DNA of 64,000 bases from Canna indica. Lineage: Eukaryota; Streptophyta; Magnoliopsida; Zingiberales; Cannaceae. Shown here piece by piece: positions 45,920-58,019 of this stretch (positions are counted from its first letter, which is position 1; each line of letters opens with the position of its first letter). The notes under the pieces are model-generated. The model was given only the letters and a program-made list of their open reading frames with translations, was not told the origin of the DNA and ran no database searches. The stretch spans positions 37,945,001 through 38,009,000 of the forward strand of contig CP136890.1 of assembly GCA_034359265.1 (NCBI GenBank). Reading direction: 5' to 3'. Position numbers and translations under genes: made by a program.

Positions 45920-46408
45920 CTTGAGAGCACCAAATACTTTGTTGCCGGTTGTTGTCCTCACAAGCCCAACATCAAGTAGTGTATGATAACTAGTCTTCCC
46001 ATCTACAATGTTAAGAAATTTATATTAACTAACCAGAAGCATGACAACATGCAAAATTAACCAGAAGCAATGTAGACACTACCTCTTCCTCTCTTGTATT
46101 TGACATGATAACACTTGAAGTAAGCTTTGCTTTTATGAGATTTGACGAAGGCCTAAAATATTAATAATATTGTTGAATTGGGTCATACAGAAGTATTCAG
46201 TGCCTTTACTTGAGCAGAATAGAACACAGGACACAACAACAAGCATATGTAGTTATACTAAACAAATAGCCTATTATGAAAAAAACTTGTAAACTGATAA
46301 TAACAAGAATTAAAATATTGGGAAGATCTTATGAGGAATGGAGCAATATTGTAAACTCATGAATTTATATACCTTAAGCTTATGGAGCAATTTATCCGAA
46401 AGAACCAT
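45920..46408 (-). pseudogene. RPL5: Captured ribosomal protein L5 fragment in a possible chimeric gene
   Basis: The minus strand holds three blocks with matching splice signals. Block 1 (46408-46373) reads MVLSDKLLHKLK then GTATAT. Block 2 (46152-46083), after 'attttag', reads AFVKSHKSKAYFKCYHVKYK, the N-terminus of cytosolic ribosomal protein uL18/RPL5, which binds 5S rRNA. Block 3 (46002-45920), after 'acattgtag', completes the split codon (Asp), reads GKT as in RPL5, then jumps to LLDVGLVRTTTGNKVFGALK, a segment about 120-140 residues later in the normal protein. The middle of RPL5 is therefore deleted inside an exon. It lies just downstream of a TNP2 gene on the same strand, as expected for host sequence picked up by a CACTA element. 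Block 1 is not from RPL5 that I can tell. Confidence 0.75.
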
Positions 46409-46615
46409 TTTCCCTAGATACAAATGATCACGTTACATAGTACATAAATAAAATTTACAAAAGGATCATTGCAGGGGAGTATCTCAGAATATTTATGTCA
46501 CCTGCGTTTGTGATTAAATGCCCCCTAGTGGTACAAGACACCATCGAATAACTACTTAAATTCATGAATATAATGAAAGAAATGCATTTAAACATTTGTG
46601 ATTAAATGCTTCAAT

Positions 46616-48252
46616 TCAGACAAGGAAGATACAAAAAGAAATGCATGAATATAATGAAAGAAATGCATGAAAAAATAGTTCAACTTGTTTCAAGACTTCG
46701 ACACCTAAAGGTGGCACTAGAGGTGGTCTCAACTCCATGGTCCCATCAAATTGATCCTTTTGAAATTGGAAAGGGTGATTCGGCTCAAACCATCTACGAT
46801 GTCCTATATAATAAAACTTTCCTCCATGATTCAACCTGTGAGAATGAGTTGACTTTTCACAAGAAGGACATGTGAATCTCTCTTTTGTACTCCAACCAGA
46901 CAAGTTTGCATATGCGGGAAAATAATTAACTGTCCACATAGGAGTAGCCTTTAAGTTAAAATTCTCACCGCTAAAGGAGTCATATGCATCAACTCCTTCC
47001 CATAGCAGTTTCAATTCTTCAACTAGTGGTTGCAAATAAACATCAATGTCATTACCAGGTCCCTTTTCCCTCGGAATCACCATTGATAAAATAAGTGAAG
47101 GTCTTTTCATGCATGCCCAAGGTTCCATGTTGTAAGTAATTAGCACAACTGGCCAAGTACTGTACGTTGCACTCATAGTAGGGGTTGGATTAAATCCATC
47201 ACTAGCTAGGCCTAGCCTCGCACTTCGAGGATCAGAGGAAAAACTTAGATACCGCTGATCAAATGCCTTCCATGCGGCTGCATTTGCTGGGTGTCTCAAA
47301 ATCTCATCCTTTGTCTGTTTTTCTTCATGCCACCTCATTGATACAACTGTTTTTGATGAACTGTAAAGTCGCTTTAGTCGAGGTACCAATGGAAAAATAA
47401 TGTAAGACTTTAGCTGGTCTTCTTTTCTTTGGCATGGCAATATTTCCATCGACTGAATCATCATTCTCCTTCTCTTTATTTGATGCCCATCTTGAACATC
47501 CACATACGTGACAAGAATCTCCATCTTTTCCACCCCAAAATAACATGCAGTTGTTCGGACAAGCATGGATCGTTTCATATCCAATGTCCATTTCCTTTAG
47601 CAACTTTTTAGCATCATAATATGACGATGGCAAGGATGTACCATCTAGAAATGCCTCATTAAGTAAATCAAGTAACACGGAGAAAGATTTTCCGGACCAC
47701 CCATTCAATACTTTTAGATGATAAAGGCTTAGTATGAAGGATATAGTAGAAAACTTTTGAGAGTCCGGGTAGAGTGGTTTATCACAATCTTGCAGCAACT
47801 CATTGACTTCGGTAATTCCTTCATTGACATGTTCGTTACCTTAAAGTGGATGAGTAGTAGCAACAACACCATCATCCAATGATTCATCTCAACTAGATAT
47901 GAGTGCATCTCTAAATAGTTCCCTCATGTCACTAGCTCCAACAATGCCTTGTTGCATACTCGACGTGCTTGTAGCACTAGAAGTGCTATGGTGGTGAGAC
48001 ATACTAATAGGAGTTGATGAGTAAGATTCTCCATGGAAAACCCAAGTTGTGTAACCATACATGAAGCCATTCCATGCCAAGTGATCTTCCACCACACTTC
48101 GTTCATGGGAAAATTTATTGTAACATTTTTGACATGGGCAAACTATTCTACTATCAACCAAAGCATTCTCCGATGCAAATTTTAATAAAATATTCTATAC
48201 CCTTCAAATAAGCTGGATGTGTTCTCGATTTTTCTATCCATGATTTATCCAT
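46616..48252 (-). pseudogene. CACTA transposase, TNP2 type (truncated, frameshifted)
   Basis: This is the En/Spm transposase that cuts at CACTA ends. The minus strand starts at ATG 48252 with MDKSWIEKSRTHPAYLKG, shifts frame, then reads SRIVCPCQKCYNKF and WNGFMYGYTTWVFHGE: the transposase-associated domain. After a stop near 47887, TNP2 continues with SSYYDAKKLLKEMDIGYETI and CPNNCMLFW with CHVCGCSRW. A second shift near 47400 leads to LGLASDGFNPTPTMSATYST, KGPGNDIDVYLQPLVEELKL, FPAYANLSGWSTKERF and YYIGHRRWFEPNHPF. It ends near 46616 at FDGTMELRPPLVPP, about half the usual TNP2 length, lacking the C-terminal domains. The CACTA termini of this element were not located. Confidence 0.9.
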
Positions 48253-50239
48253 TGATATCAAAGCATGCTATTAGAAACAAAGAACACAAATTATACACTT
48301 ACACACAAAGCATGCTATTAGCAACAAAGAACAACAAAGCCTAGATATCAATGCATGTTCATTACCTCGAACCGACAAAAGAGGAAGCAGATGGATGACA
48401 TAAAATCCATATCATGTAACATAAGCATATAAAATCCATATTTTTTCAGGATATTTTTTTATACTAGCAAGCATATAAATCCAACTTTGTAGAGAGTTCA
48501 TAAATGACGAAAGCAATGTACATAGCTCTACAAGCATGACTGATGGTGTGTAAAAAATGATCTACTAAGGTATGTAAAATTCAAACCATAAAACTGGCAA
48601 CTACTAAAGCTTAACCATGTAGTACATAACAGAGAGACATGATACTTGTAAGATTAGTCAACCACTTGACAATTTTGTTCGATTCATTGGATAATCTATA
48701 TGTTCCTCGAAGTGGATAAGATTCTCGTCTATTATCCAAGTGTATTCTTCTTTTTGCATGATGACTTGATGAAGGGCAGTGTTTTGAAAACTAAATCAGA
48801 TAGGTGGGTTTGACTGATTTAATAGTAATCTAACCCATCTAAATTGTGTCTTAAATTAGCATCATCAAGAATCAATCAAACTGAACCAAGTTAGTTAAGA
48901 ACCAATGAAACACAAATCAATTTGGTAATGAAATTTGTAACTACATACCTGGATTTGGTAAACTATGGTGCATATAGACTACATAATTTAGCAAAGTTCA
49001 TTCTCAAGTTCTCTATAGATTTCTATGTGATTCTCAAGTTCAGACTCACCAATTCATTGGGGATGAAAATCTATTTCCATAGAGAATAAGATGTAACATG
49101 GACTAGAATAGCTAGCAAAGTAATATCAATCAGATTCTTATCTAGATGTATATGTATACTTAGTTACTTACTCATCCTGAATATAATGTGCAAGCACTGC
49201 AATACCTCAAGAGACCTCAATGAATAAATACTCCGTATACAACACAGACAATGTAGTACATTGAAACATAGATTGCTAGACAAAGCTGGTCCATAACAAA
49301 CACGGCATCAGAGGAAAAGGAGAAGAAAGGAAAGGGAGAAGAAGAAAATTTTGAAGAACTTCTGAATTATTTCTTATGTTAGAGAAGTAACAGTTGGCAT
49401 CCTAGAAACACAGTAAATGTAGCTAAAAACAAGACACCTTCTTCTAATCTTTCATCAGTCCTTCCACTGCAGGCTGAGTAGTAATTACATCAAAATTTAC
49501 TATATGTTGGCATACAATAGCGTGTAGAAACGAATGTGTGGTAGTATGACCAACCACCCCAATTGTAAATTCAAGCAACTGAAACTTTTTATATATTGTT
49601 CTTATTTATATATATTGAATTAAATTATAAATGTGAAAAATAAAATAGAAAAGAAAGTTATCAATATATAAGTTAGTTATCAGTTAAAAAAACCTAAGAA
49701 AATTTATGTATATATATATAATTAAGCTAGTAACCGGATTCCATTTAGACTAAATTTGAGCTAAAACAAGTTCAAATACACATTGAAAACACAGCACAAC
49801 TGGAGACAATTATTGGGCTAAGATCTAAAATGATAACTCAAATAGATGCTTAAAATACAAATAGTATAAACAACCACCATTTTACAGTTAACCAAAAATT
49901 TACCAAGATAACATTAAATAAAGATCCGGAAACAGATAAATCTTAAACAGATAACATTTACTTGTTATTTATTATAATATTACTTGCAATATAATAATAT
50001 TACTTGTTATTTATTCTAAAATAAATAGCACTATAAATTTAAACCCTTGCTATTTATCCAATTTAAAATAAAGTACTTTATTTAAGTGTATATTGCAATA
50101 TATCCAAATTAACATAAAATACTTGGTATTTATTTTAAATTTAAACACTTAAATTTGTATATTGGATATAATAATTCATCTAAATTTAAAATAAATAGAA
50201 AATAATCTAATTTTAAATTTAAACCCTTATTAATGCAAT
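48253..50239. other. AT-rich region upstream of the TNP2 gene, no gene
   Basis: No coding motif. It probably includes the transposase promoter and intergenic element sequence. 49970-50239 is A/T-rich with repeated 'taaatttaaa' and 'tatttatt' words and leads to the solo LTR. Confidence 0.5.
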
Positions 50240-50244
50240 ATAAA

Positions 50245-52715
50245 TGTAAGACCCCAAGTTTCCTAATATAAAAATCTATTTTTGATGCAGCGCACCGGAT
50301 CAGGAGTTAGTTGGGTCGAGCCATGGAATCGCCTCGAGTAGAAGGTATAACTCGGCTTATGAAGTTAATTTGTTAAATGAACATTTCCTTCTTAAGCATT
50401 AGATGTCCTATTTGAGTCGAGTTCAAATCGGGTATGCGGATCGAATCGGGGCCCGAATCGGACTCGGATTGAGTCGAGTAGGGGCTAAGTCATTAAGGAG
50501 GGAATATAGGTCATTTGTCGATGAGGGAATAAAATCCTTCATCTGTAGCCGTGTGGCTCATCCTTGGAGCCGCACGCAGCCTGAGAAAGAGAGGGAGGAG
50601 GGGAAGTCTTCGGTCGGCGCCGGAATCGTGTCACCGTCGGAAAGATCGAGATCGCCATCGTTCATCCTTTCTTCTTCCTCAATCAAGGTGAGTGGTTAGA
50701 TTTTGGATTTCATGGTGAGGCGGGTGGCCGAACCAACTAGGGTGCTAGATCGAAGGTTTTTCTCGTTGATCATGTCGATTTGTGGTATTTCTTCGATCTC
50801 TCCTTTGTTTTTAACCATTGATGTATTAGATTTGATTTAAATGTTCGGATTTTGATGTTCTAAGGACCGGCCGAGTAGAGGGAAAAGGGGAAAGATCATG
50901 CCGAAATTTTCTCCAATTCTCTCGCTTGGTTTAAATTTAACCTCACGTGGATTTGGGATTCAATCGATGTAGAGGATGATCAAGATTACTTCACCCTAGT
51001 GCCTTGAGGGCTTGGCCGAGGAAGGGGGACATTGTTCAAGGTTCGGCCGAGCAAGATGGGGGGAAAAGCTTGATCTAGAATTTAACTATGGTAGGTCACA
51101 AGTTTAATTATTAGGGTTCATTGTCAAAAACCGTTCTCCTCCTACCCTTGTAGGCTCGGCCGAGCAAGGCATGCCCTACTCAAGGTTCGGCCGAGTCAAG
51201 AAGGGGAAAGGTGACCGGAGGGAACTAACCTTCATACTTAAAAATATTGGAGACACTAGGAAACGAGGGTCACCTCGATTGACAAGGAGAACTAAGATGA
51301 GAATTAGGTAAGACATCAACTAACGAAAACTACAACCCTATTGCATATTTGTATATATACACATAGCGACATTAAGAGATAGCAATTATTTCCAATTTTT
51401 TCTCTATCAATTACTAATATTAGTAATGAATTGTCATGATAGATTTAATGTTACCATGCTGGAATTTTATGATTAAATGCAGAATTTAATTATTTTCTTG
51501 TTTCAATCATGTGGTTATTCATGGTAATAGTTGTAGGTTAAATTCCTTATAACCTATGGGTTGTGGCATGTATATACTTGGACATCCTACACTTATGACA
51601 TGTAGCTCACACTAGCAAATGTAGCATTTGACGCTAGATGACTAGTAGGAATCTCTAAGGTACGTGTTACTTATGGAAACTCAACTGTAGACAAGCTACG
51701 TCTCACACCTAAGGAACAACCAATGAGTAATAGTGTGCGGATGGTAAGGCCCGGGATAAAGGGCTGAGCATGGGTGGACGCCCGAGATTTTAAATAAGGA
51801 AACTCTAGGACACTTTGCTTGTGTGAAGTGATTGTGATGATCAGCCGAGAAGCATGGATAGTCGAAATGACTAAATCCTGACTCGGCCAGTGATTTGGGT
51901 CTTGAGATCGCACCAGCGGGTCCGCTAGGTGTCAGACCCCAGTTGGGTGGGACTATCTATCCCTAACTCGATAAGTGTCTGGAGAGTAGCAAACCATCCT
52001 AGTCGACGGCCCGGAGATTGCTCTAATTTTCTTATGTGTTATGTAGGCCATACAGCCAGAATATTACTGTCATTATGTGGTAGGGCTGGTTAGAGCTGAA
52101 CCAATATTTCATGAGCAGGCCCTAGTGGTCGGGTGCCATTTTGCTTGGTTGGGCTGCTATGACTGGTTACATGATTGTATGGTCTATACAGGATGACCCT
52201 TGGGGTCGATTGTCGTATCAGGACTAGATTAGATCCCTACTTTATGTTTGCTGACTTATATACATGTTGTTATTGGCGATTTATGTGGAGGTTCAGAATA
52301 ACCGCTCACTGAGTCCCATGTGGACTCACAGTTTATTTCTCTTGTTTTGTAGAGCCCGATCAGTGAGTTGAGGCTTTGACTCATGGTGCAGTTGGAGGGC
52401 AGGCAGTGGTGTAGATCTCGTAGCAGCGTCCAATAGTCATAGTCTAGATGTCTAGGACTATTATTTTTCATACACTGAGAATTGTCTATTTGAATCATGT
52501 ATTCGACTTTAAATTTGAGTTGTTTCATATTGTGGTTAAAGTTTCACAACTTTTCCTTTTTATAAAAATTGTGAACCTTCTTTAAAATTTAAATAAATCT
52601 GCATCGTTGTTTTTATTTACGTGCTTCTGGTTTCTCGTTAGTCAATGTATGTAGTAGGCAACAGGGTAGGACATAGACCCTGGCCAGCCACACGACCCTA
52701 AGTTGGGGTGTGACA
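50245..52715. mobile_element. Solo LTR, 2.47 kb, with ATAAA target duplication
   Basis: It begins TGTAAGACCCCAAG, ends TTGGGGTGTGACA, and has ATAAA on both sides (50240-50244 and 52716-52720). TG..CA ends with a 5-bp duplication and no internal region define a solo LTR, left by recombination between two LTRs. The 'gacccc...ggggtgtgaca' ends and size suggest a Gypsy-type family, but without a pol gene this is a guess. Inside, 'ttcggccgag' occurs several times at 51000-51190. The open frame 50403-50699 shows no protein family. Confidence 0.9.
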
Positions 52716-52734
52716 ATAAATTTTAAACTCTTAA

Positions 52735-53410
52735 ATATCTCTAATTTTAAATTGGAGACGCAACATAAATTGGCGTTTCTAATTTTAAATCAGAGACGCG
52801 ATATAAATTGTCACTAATTTTAAATCAACAACGCAGCATAAATTGTGTCTCTAATTTTTTAAATCGGAGACACATATAAATTAGTTTCTCTAATTTTTAA
52901 ATCGAAGACACATATAAATTGACGTCTTTGATTTAAAATTAAAGACGCAATATAAATTGCGTATCTAAATTTAAATTGGAGACGCAATATAAATTGCGTC
53001 TATAATTTTAAATCAGAGACGCAATACTAATTTTAAATCAGAGACGCAATACTAATTTTAAATCAGAGATGCAATATATTATATTGACATCTCTAAATTT
53101 AAATCGGAGACGCAATATAAATTGCGTCTATAATTTTAAATCAGAGACGCAATACTAATTTTAAATCATAGACGCAATATATTATATTGACATCTCTAAT
53201 TTTAAATCGAAGACGTAATATAGATTGTGTCTCTAATTTTTTAAATCGGAGACACATATAAATTGACGTCTCTAATTTTTTAAATTGGAGACACATAAAT
53301 TGGCGCCTCCAATTTTAAATCAGAGACGCAATGTAAATTGTGTTTCAATTTTTTTAAACCGAAGACGGATATAAATTGGCATCTCTAATCTTAAATCAGA
53401 TGCATCTCTA
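52735..53410. repeat. Array of ~40-bp repeats 'ctaattttaaatcagagacgcaatataaattg' type
   Basis: At least 14 imperfect copies of a unit with 'taattttaaatc', 'gagacgcaatataaattg' and 'cgtctc', in both orientations; the core GAGACGCAATATAAATTGCG is nearly palindromic. Such arrays are typical subterminal regions of CACTA elements. It lies on the 5' side of the TNP2 gene, so it may be that element's end; no CACTA terminus is visible before the next LTR fragment. Confidence 0.75.
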
Positions 53411-53428
53411 TTCTTTAATAAACCGGGT

Positions 53429-53685
53429 GTCACGCCCCAACTCAGGATCACGTGACCGACCAGGGTCACATATAAATTGGCGCCTAACACCATGCACAGA
53501 TACAAAATGAAGAATAAATGCAAAAATCCGAAACAAATGTCATTTAAATGAAAAATGTCTTTAATCAAAATGAATACAGACTCCAGCTACTCAAACTAAC
53601 AATAACTCTGCATGAACAGAAAGACAAATCAACTCGACTACGACTCCTAAACTAGTCTGCTATGAGATCATCGGTGTCATTAGTG
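53429..53685 (-). mobile_element. Inverted fragment of the solo-LTR family
   Basis: It begins TGTCACGCCCCAACTCAGGA, close to the complement of the solo LTR's end (TGTCACACCCCAACTTAGGG), followed by 'gaccagggtc' as in the solo LTR complement. Similarity fades after about 100 bp. Confidence 0.6.
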
Positions 53686-53689
53686 TGCC

Positions 53690-54614
53690 AGGAGGTGGCA
53701 GTAGCCAAAACCTGGAAGTGTGCCAGGAGGTGGCAGTTTGCTTTCGGTCGATCGACTGGTCGACCGACGATCGGCCATCGACCGGACAATGGAAACAGCT
53801 ATTTTTCTGCCCGTTGAGCCGCCAGTTTCATGCCTTCTCTTCATGGCTTATAAATAGGAAGCAATGAGAGCCTTCCTTCACAACTTTTGATGACTCCTAA
53901 CTTTCTTGAGCCATCCTTTGATCAATTCTAAGCCCTCATTGAGTTAATCCTGTGAAAACCCTAGCTTGAACCTTTCATCTCCTTGATTAAGCCTTTATTT
54001 CATTGCTTCATCATCAAAGGCATCAAGAGGAAGCTAGAATCTTGTTGTGGAGCTAAGTAATTTATTATTTGATTTATTGCTCCATTTATTATTGTATTTT
54101 GTTGTTTATTTCTTTGTATTTGAGCTTGTAAGAAGACCTAGTGTTAGGTCTTGTGATTGAGTGGTATCCTTGGTATAGAAGGTGTAAAGCCACTTGTGTA
54201 AACGTAGTTTGCTAGGATTAGTTGAGTTGTCCTTAGGGTTGAGGTGGGAGAGTGCTCTCGGTAGGAAGGTAGGATACTTCCGGGTGTAAAGTACCTTCGG
54301 TTTGAGAGCGGAGACTTTTCGGTGTAAAATCCTCATTATAAGGAAACTAATTAATCTAATTAAACTAATTTGGAAATCCTAAGCGAGGTGCTTAGGTAGT
54401 GGAGTAGGCATTGGGGCCGAACCACTATAAATACTTCTGTTAGCATTGTTTTCTTTGTGTATCGCATAGCTTATATTTATTACTCGCTTCTGGATTTAGT
54501 CATTGAATTATAAATTGCCTAAGTAGTTTAAGAAAAGTTTAAAATCAAATTTAGGCGATAAGATTAGTTAACACACTATTCACCTCTCCTCCAGTGTGAC
54601 CATTTCACACTACA
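53690..54614 (+). repeat. 5' LTR of element C, truncated at its start
   Basis: It shows 'cggtcgatcgactggtcgac' palindromes at 53746-53765, TATA-like 'cttataaatagg' at 53849, and 'acactattcacctctcctcc' near the end, and stops at 'ttcacactaca'. 'gtgtgccaggaggtggcagt' is directly duplicated at 53682 and 53715, at the truncation point. Confidence 0.82.
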
Positions 54615-54616
54615 AT

Positions 54617-54628
54617 TGGTATCAGAGC
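54617..54628 (+). promoter_or_regulatory. tRNA-iMet primer binding site of element C
   Basis: TGGTATCAGAGC, two bases after the LTR end, ten bases before the CACTA insertion. Confidence 0.9.
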
Positions 54629-55497
54629 GGGTCGTAGTCACTACAACACAAATGACCTATTGAGGCTATGTTATATGCCCCTATAAGTGAATTATTTGTC
54701 CCTAAAAGCTTTAGAGTTAGATGAATTAAGTGACTATGTTGCTGCTCTTTCTATAGATATTTAAAAGCTAATTTGGAACAAATTCTTTTTTGACTCTAAA
54801 ATATATAAATAGAGACAAAAGATATTGACTCTGAAATAATCAAAAGTATCTAATCTAATTGTCTCTATATACTTGTTAGAAACAGATACAAACAATTCTA
54901 TATCTTATATGTGGAGCATTCTTATTAGCCTCTATTAATTTTTTAGAAACAAATTTAATTAACCAAAAGTATCTAATCTAATTGTCTCTATATACTTTTT
55001 AGAAGTAGATAAAATACTTCCATATGTTATAAGAGGAGCACTTATATTAATATCTATTTACTTTGTAGAAACAAATCTAATTGTCTCAATGTTCAAGTAG
55101 CAAATGCATTAGTCTCTAAAATGTGTATTTAGAGGCACATTTATAATTCATTTGAATATATATTAATATATTATATTATATATTTAAATATATTATGAAT
55201 TAATTAATATTAATTATATGAATATAATTCATTTAAATATATTATATAAATAATTAAATAATACTAGAATTAGAACACATAATTAAACTTCATTTTGCTT
55301 GGTTGAGAATGAATGGAAGTAATTATGTGAAAAAACTTTTGTACTTAATTCAAATATCTCAAAACACAACATTCCAAATATTTCAAACTTACATTCCAAA
55401 TGTTTCAAATGAGCCACACTAGATAATTAAATTGATCAAAATAGAAATCAACAACTAATATATAAATTGACATAATAGTTAAATACATAGAGGCACT

Positions 55498-55690
55498 TCA
55501 ATTCAGTGTACATATGAAAAAATATCTGTTTTCAAAGTTATTGGATGCAATTATCACAGAGAAATCATACACATCTGTTACATCATGAAAAAGCTGAAAT
55601 GCATCTTCAACGCTTTGATCATCTATTGGATTTCCATTTTCTAGGTAATAAGAAAAAACATCTCTCTGCAAGAGAAATAACATGCTCTGC
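55498..55690 (-). pseudogene. Possible captured exon of unknown gene
   Basis: After a splice-acceptor-like 'tatttctcttgcag' (minus strand), about 60 codons read RDVFSYYLENGNPIDDQSV and then EDAFQLFHDVTDVYDFSVI, a composition unlike random AT-rich DNA. I do not recognise the family. Other exon-like pieces on the same strand lie near 56990-57085 (LRELENAKLGLKVGDKNHED followed by a GTATGG donor) and 57415-57470 (EEEDKLEGKDSAGDSL). They could belong to one captured gene or to the element itself. Confidence 0.35.
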
Positions 55691-57770
55691 AAGAGAAGTA
55701 TCATGAGCATGCAAATGTCAGATTTACGAGATTATTTCAAGAAAAATTAAAGCAGTAGCAAAAAGAGTATTGAGTCTAACAATACTAATTAAAGCAGCAG
55801 CCATTAGAAGTTTGCAAATGTAAAATAAAAAAAATATCAAATATTATAAGAATTTGTAACTGTGAAATGAACAAAAATATAAAACCCATATTAGGGCCTA
55901 TATTCCTTCCATTAGATGATAGCATAAGTAGATTATCGAGTTTGAAATTAATTTAGCATAAGTAATTAATTGGGATAGGCAGGTGGTATGATTTCTTAAC
56001 TAAATTTGTAACACTGACACGGATGAATACATATGACCAAAAAGATAAGTTGTGAATCAAAGGATTCAGTTTTCTCAAATTTGACTAGCACCAATACTAT
56101 ATTGAAAATGATGTAATGGTGTTATTCCGCTAAAGTATCAACATCACCTAATGCATCTTATATATCTGAAGAATTTCTCTAAGTAACATATTATTTCTGC
56201 TAAAATTTCTCTAAGTTTGCATAGTGGTAAACACAATTAGTGGAATAGTAATAGAAATTCTATGTATTTATCATGATATTTATATTAGATAATTAATTGT
56301 TTAAAGAGGTCATAATCTCTGATTGGTAATTTGTTTAACCCACTAGCATATCATCATTACTTCATGACTGCATGCTATATATTGATAAGTAGTTTCATTT
56401 CATCATCACCATTTTGTAAAATTGAATAGCAAATGAACACTCGCAACACATATTAGATAATATTTGGGCTTGTATACAATTTAATTCATGCAGGATATGA
56501 TAAAATTATTACAAGTTACTAAAAATAATTCATCTCTAGTTTATCTAAGTACTAAAAACATAATACCACAAAAAAATGGTGGGTTACTAGGCATCTCTGA
56601 ACTAACAAAAATTGACATAAATGCTTGATTAGCAACCATGAATTTGGACAAGATTAACACAAATAATTATTTTAGGTGTCATGTCTAAGAGATGCATGTG
56701 ATGGTATGTACTATCGAGCATGTAATTAATGATAACGATAGGTTCACTAATGTAGAATACTACTGAATGCAATTAAGAATAAACTTGGATACCTAGTTCA
56801 TGCACCCAAATGCACTTTGATGGATTAGGTAGAAGGTCAATATATAATGACAGTTTCATGCTTTGCATATCATTTATTTTTCAATTAAAAATGAATTGAG
56901 CTAACAATGCATTTTCATTTCCCTAAAATAAAAGAGTTGTACTGATCGTTTTCCTAAAATAAAAGAGTTGTACCAATCTCCATACCTCCAATTTAGGCAT
57001 TTTAGCTTCATCTTCATGGTTCTTATCTCCTACTTTTAATCCGAGTTTGGCATTTTCAAGTTCTCGTAGGGTCCTATGCATGTAATTTTTAGTAATGAAA
57101 TTATTTCTGGAACATTATATATTGTAAGTAACAAAATGTACTCGTCCAACCAAACTGATGTTATAAAAGAAAAGGAGAAAAAACCTAGAAAGGAGCTTGA
57201 AGCTTTTGACAAAGCTTATCCAAGCAAAATTCATAAAAATCGAGTTCCAATGGATAATCCACTTTTTGAACAAAAGATAAAATGATGAGGTTAAAATGAA
57301 AAAAGGACCCACTAAAGCTCCTAGTTGATGTCATGAAAGGATGAAGATGGCATAATAGTTAGTAGTAAAAATCACCATTTATGTAACATACCATAATGGT
57401 AAGAGAATCACCCGCACTATCTTTGCCTTCTAACTTATCTTCCTCTTCCAAAAGAAATAGTGACAGTCAAGTACCTGATAGGGAACACGATATATATAAG
57501 TGAACAGTGACTTATATATCTTTAAAGGAAAAAAACTATGGCAACATAAATTCTAAAGGAGAAGATGATATATAGTTCATGAAGAAATGAATATTACACC
57601 CTTATATGATCCTAAGTTCAATCTATAGATGGTACAATGTTGTTTATAGACCAATATAACAAAGCATCCCTGTAAGCATACTTGTGAAGAAACATCTTGT
57701 TCAAAGACTCCTAATAATTAATATTACTAGAAGTGAGATTATGATAACATTGAATAGTAGCATATACTTA

Positions 57771-58019
57771 ATCATCATACACAGATTGCCCAAAGAAGCC
57801 AGTATATGCCTCAAAATAGAAAATTGTGAGGCCAAAGGCTATATTCTTGTAGAAGAAATAACGTATCTGAATAAAATACAACAAAAACCATTCAGAAAAT
57901 AATGCATGACTGCAAATAACAAATTGAGATGATCAGTATGACTGACCATGTGAGCTATCCTCTTATAGCACCAATAACCGTGCACAACAAGAAACCATTC
58001 AAGGAAACGAAATTGGGAT
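57771..58019 (-). pseudogene. Captured P4-ATPase (phospholipid flippase) fragment with its intron
   Basis: The minus strand reads QFRFLEWFLVVHGYWCYKRI and AHM (58019-57947), then an intron with GTCAGT donor and 'ttttattcag' acceptor (57946-57867, 80 bp). The second exon reads RYFFYKNIAFGLTIFYFEAY and TGFFGQSVYDD (57866-57771). This is the segment after the P-domain of plant ALA-type flippases, leading into the C-terminal membrane helices. The full protein moves phospholipids across membranes; only about 55 of its more than 1,100 residues are present. It is joined at 58019/58020, with no gap, to the BTB/POZ fragment. The retained intron shows capture at the DNA level rather than from mRNA. Confidence 0.85.

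Noticed and set aside
50403..50699. 98-residue frame
   Set aside because: Inside the solo LTR; no domain, and LTRs of this type are not expected to encode proteins.
52735..53410. CRISPR-like array
   Set aside because: Repeats are imperfect and in both orientations, with no unique spacers of constant size, and the genome is eukaryotic.
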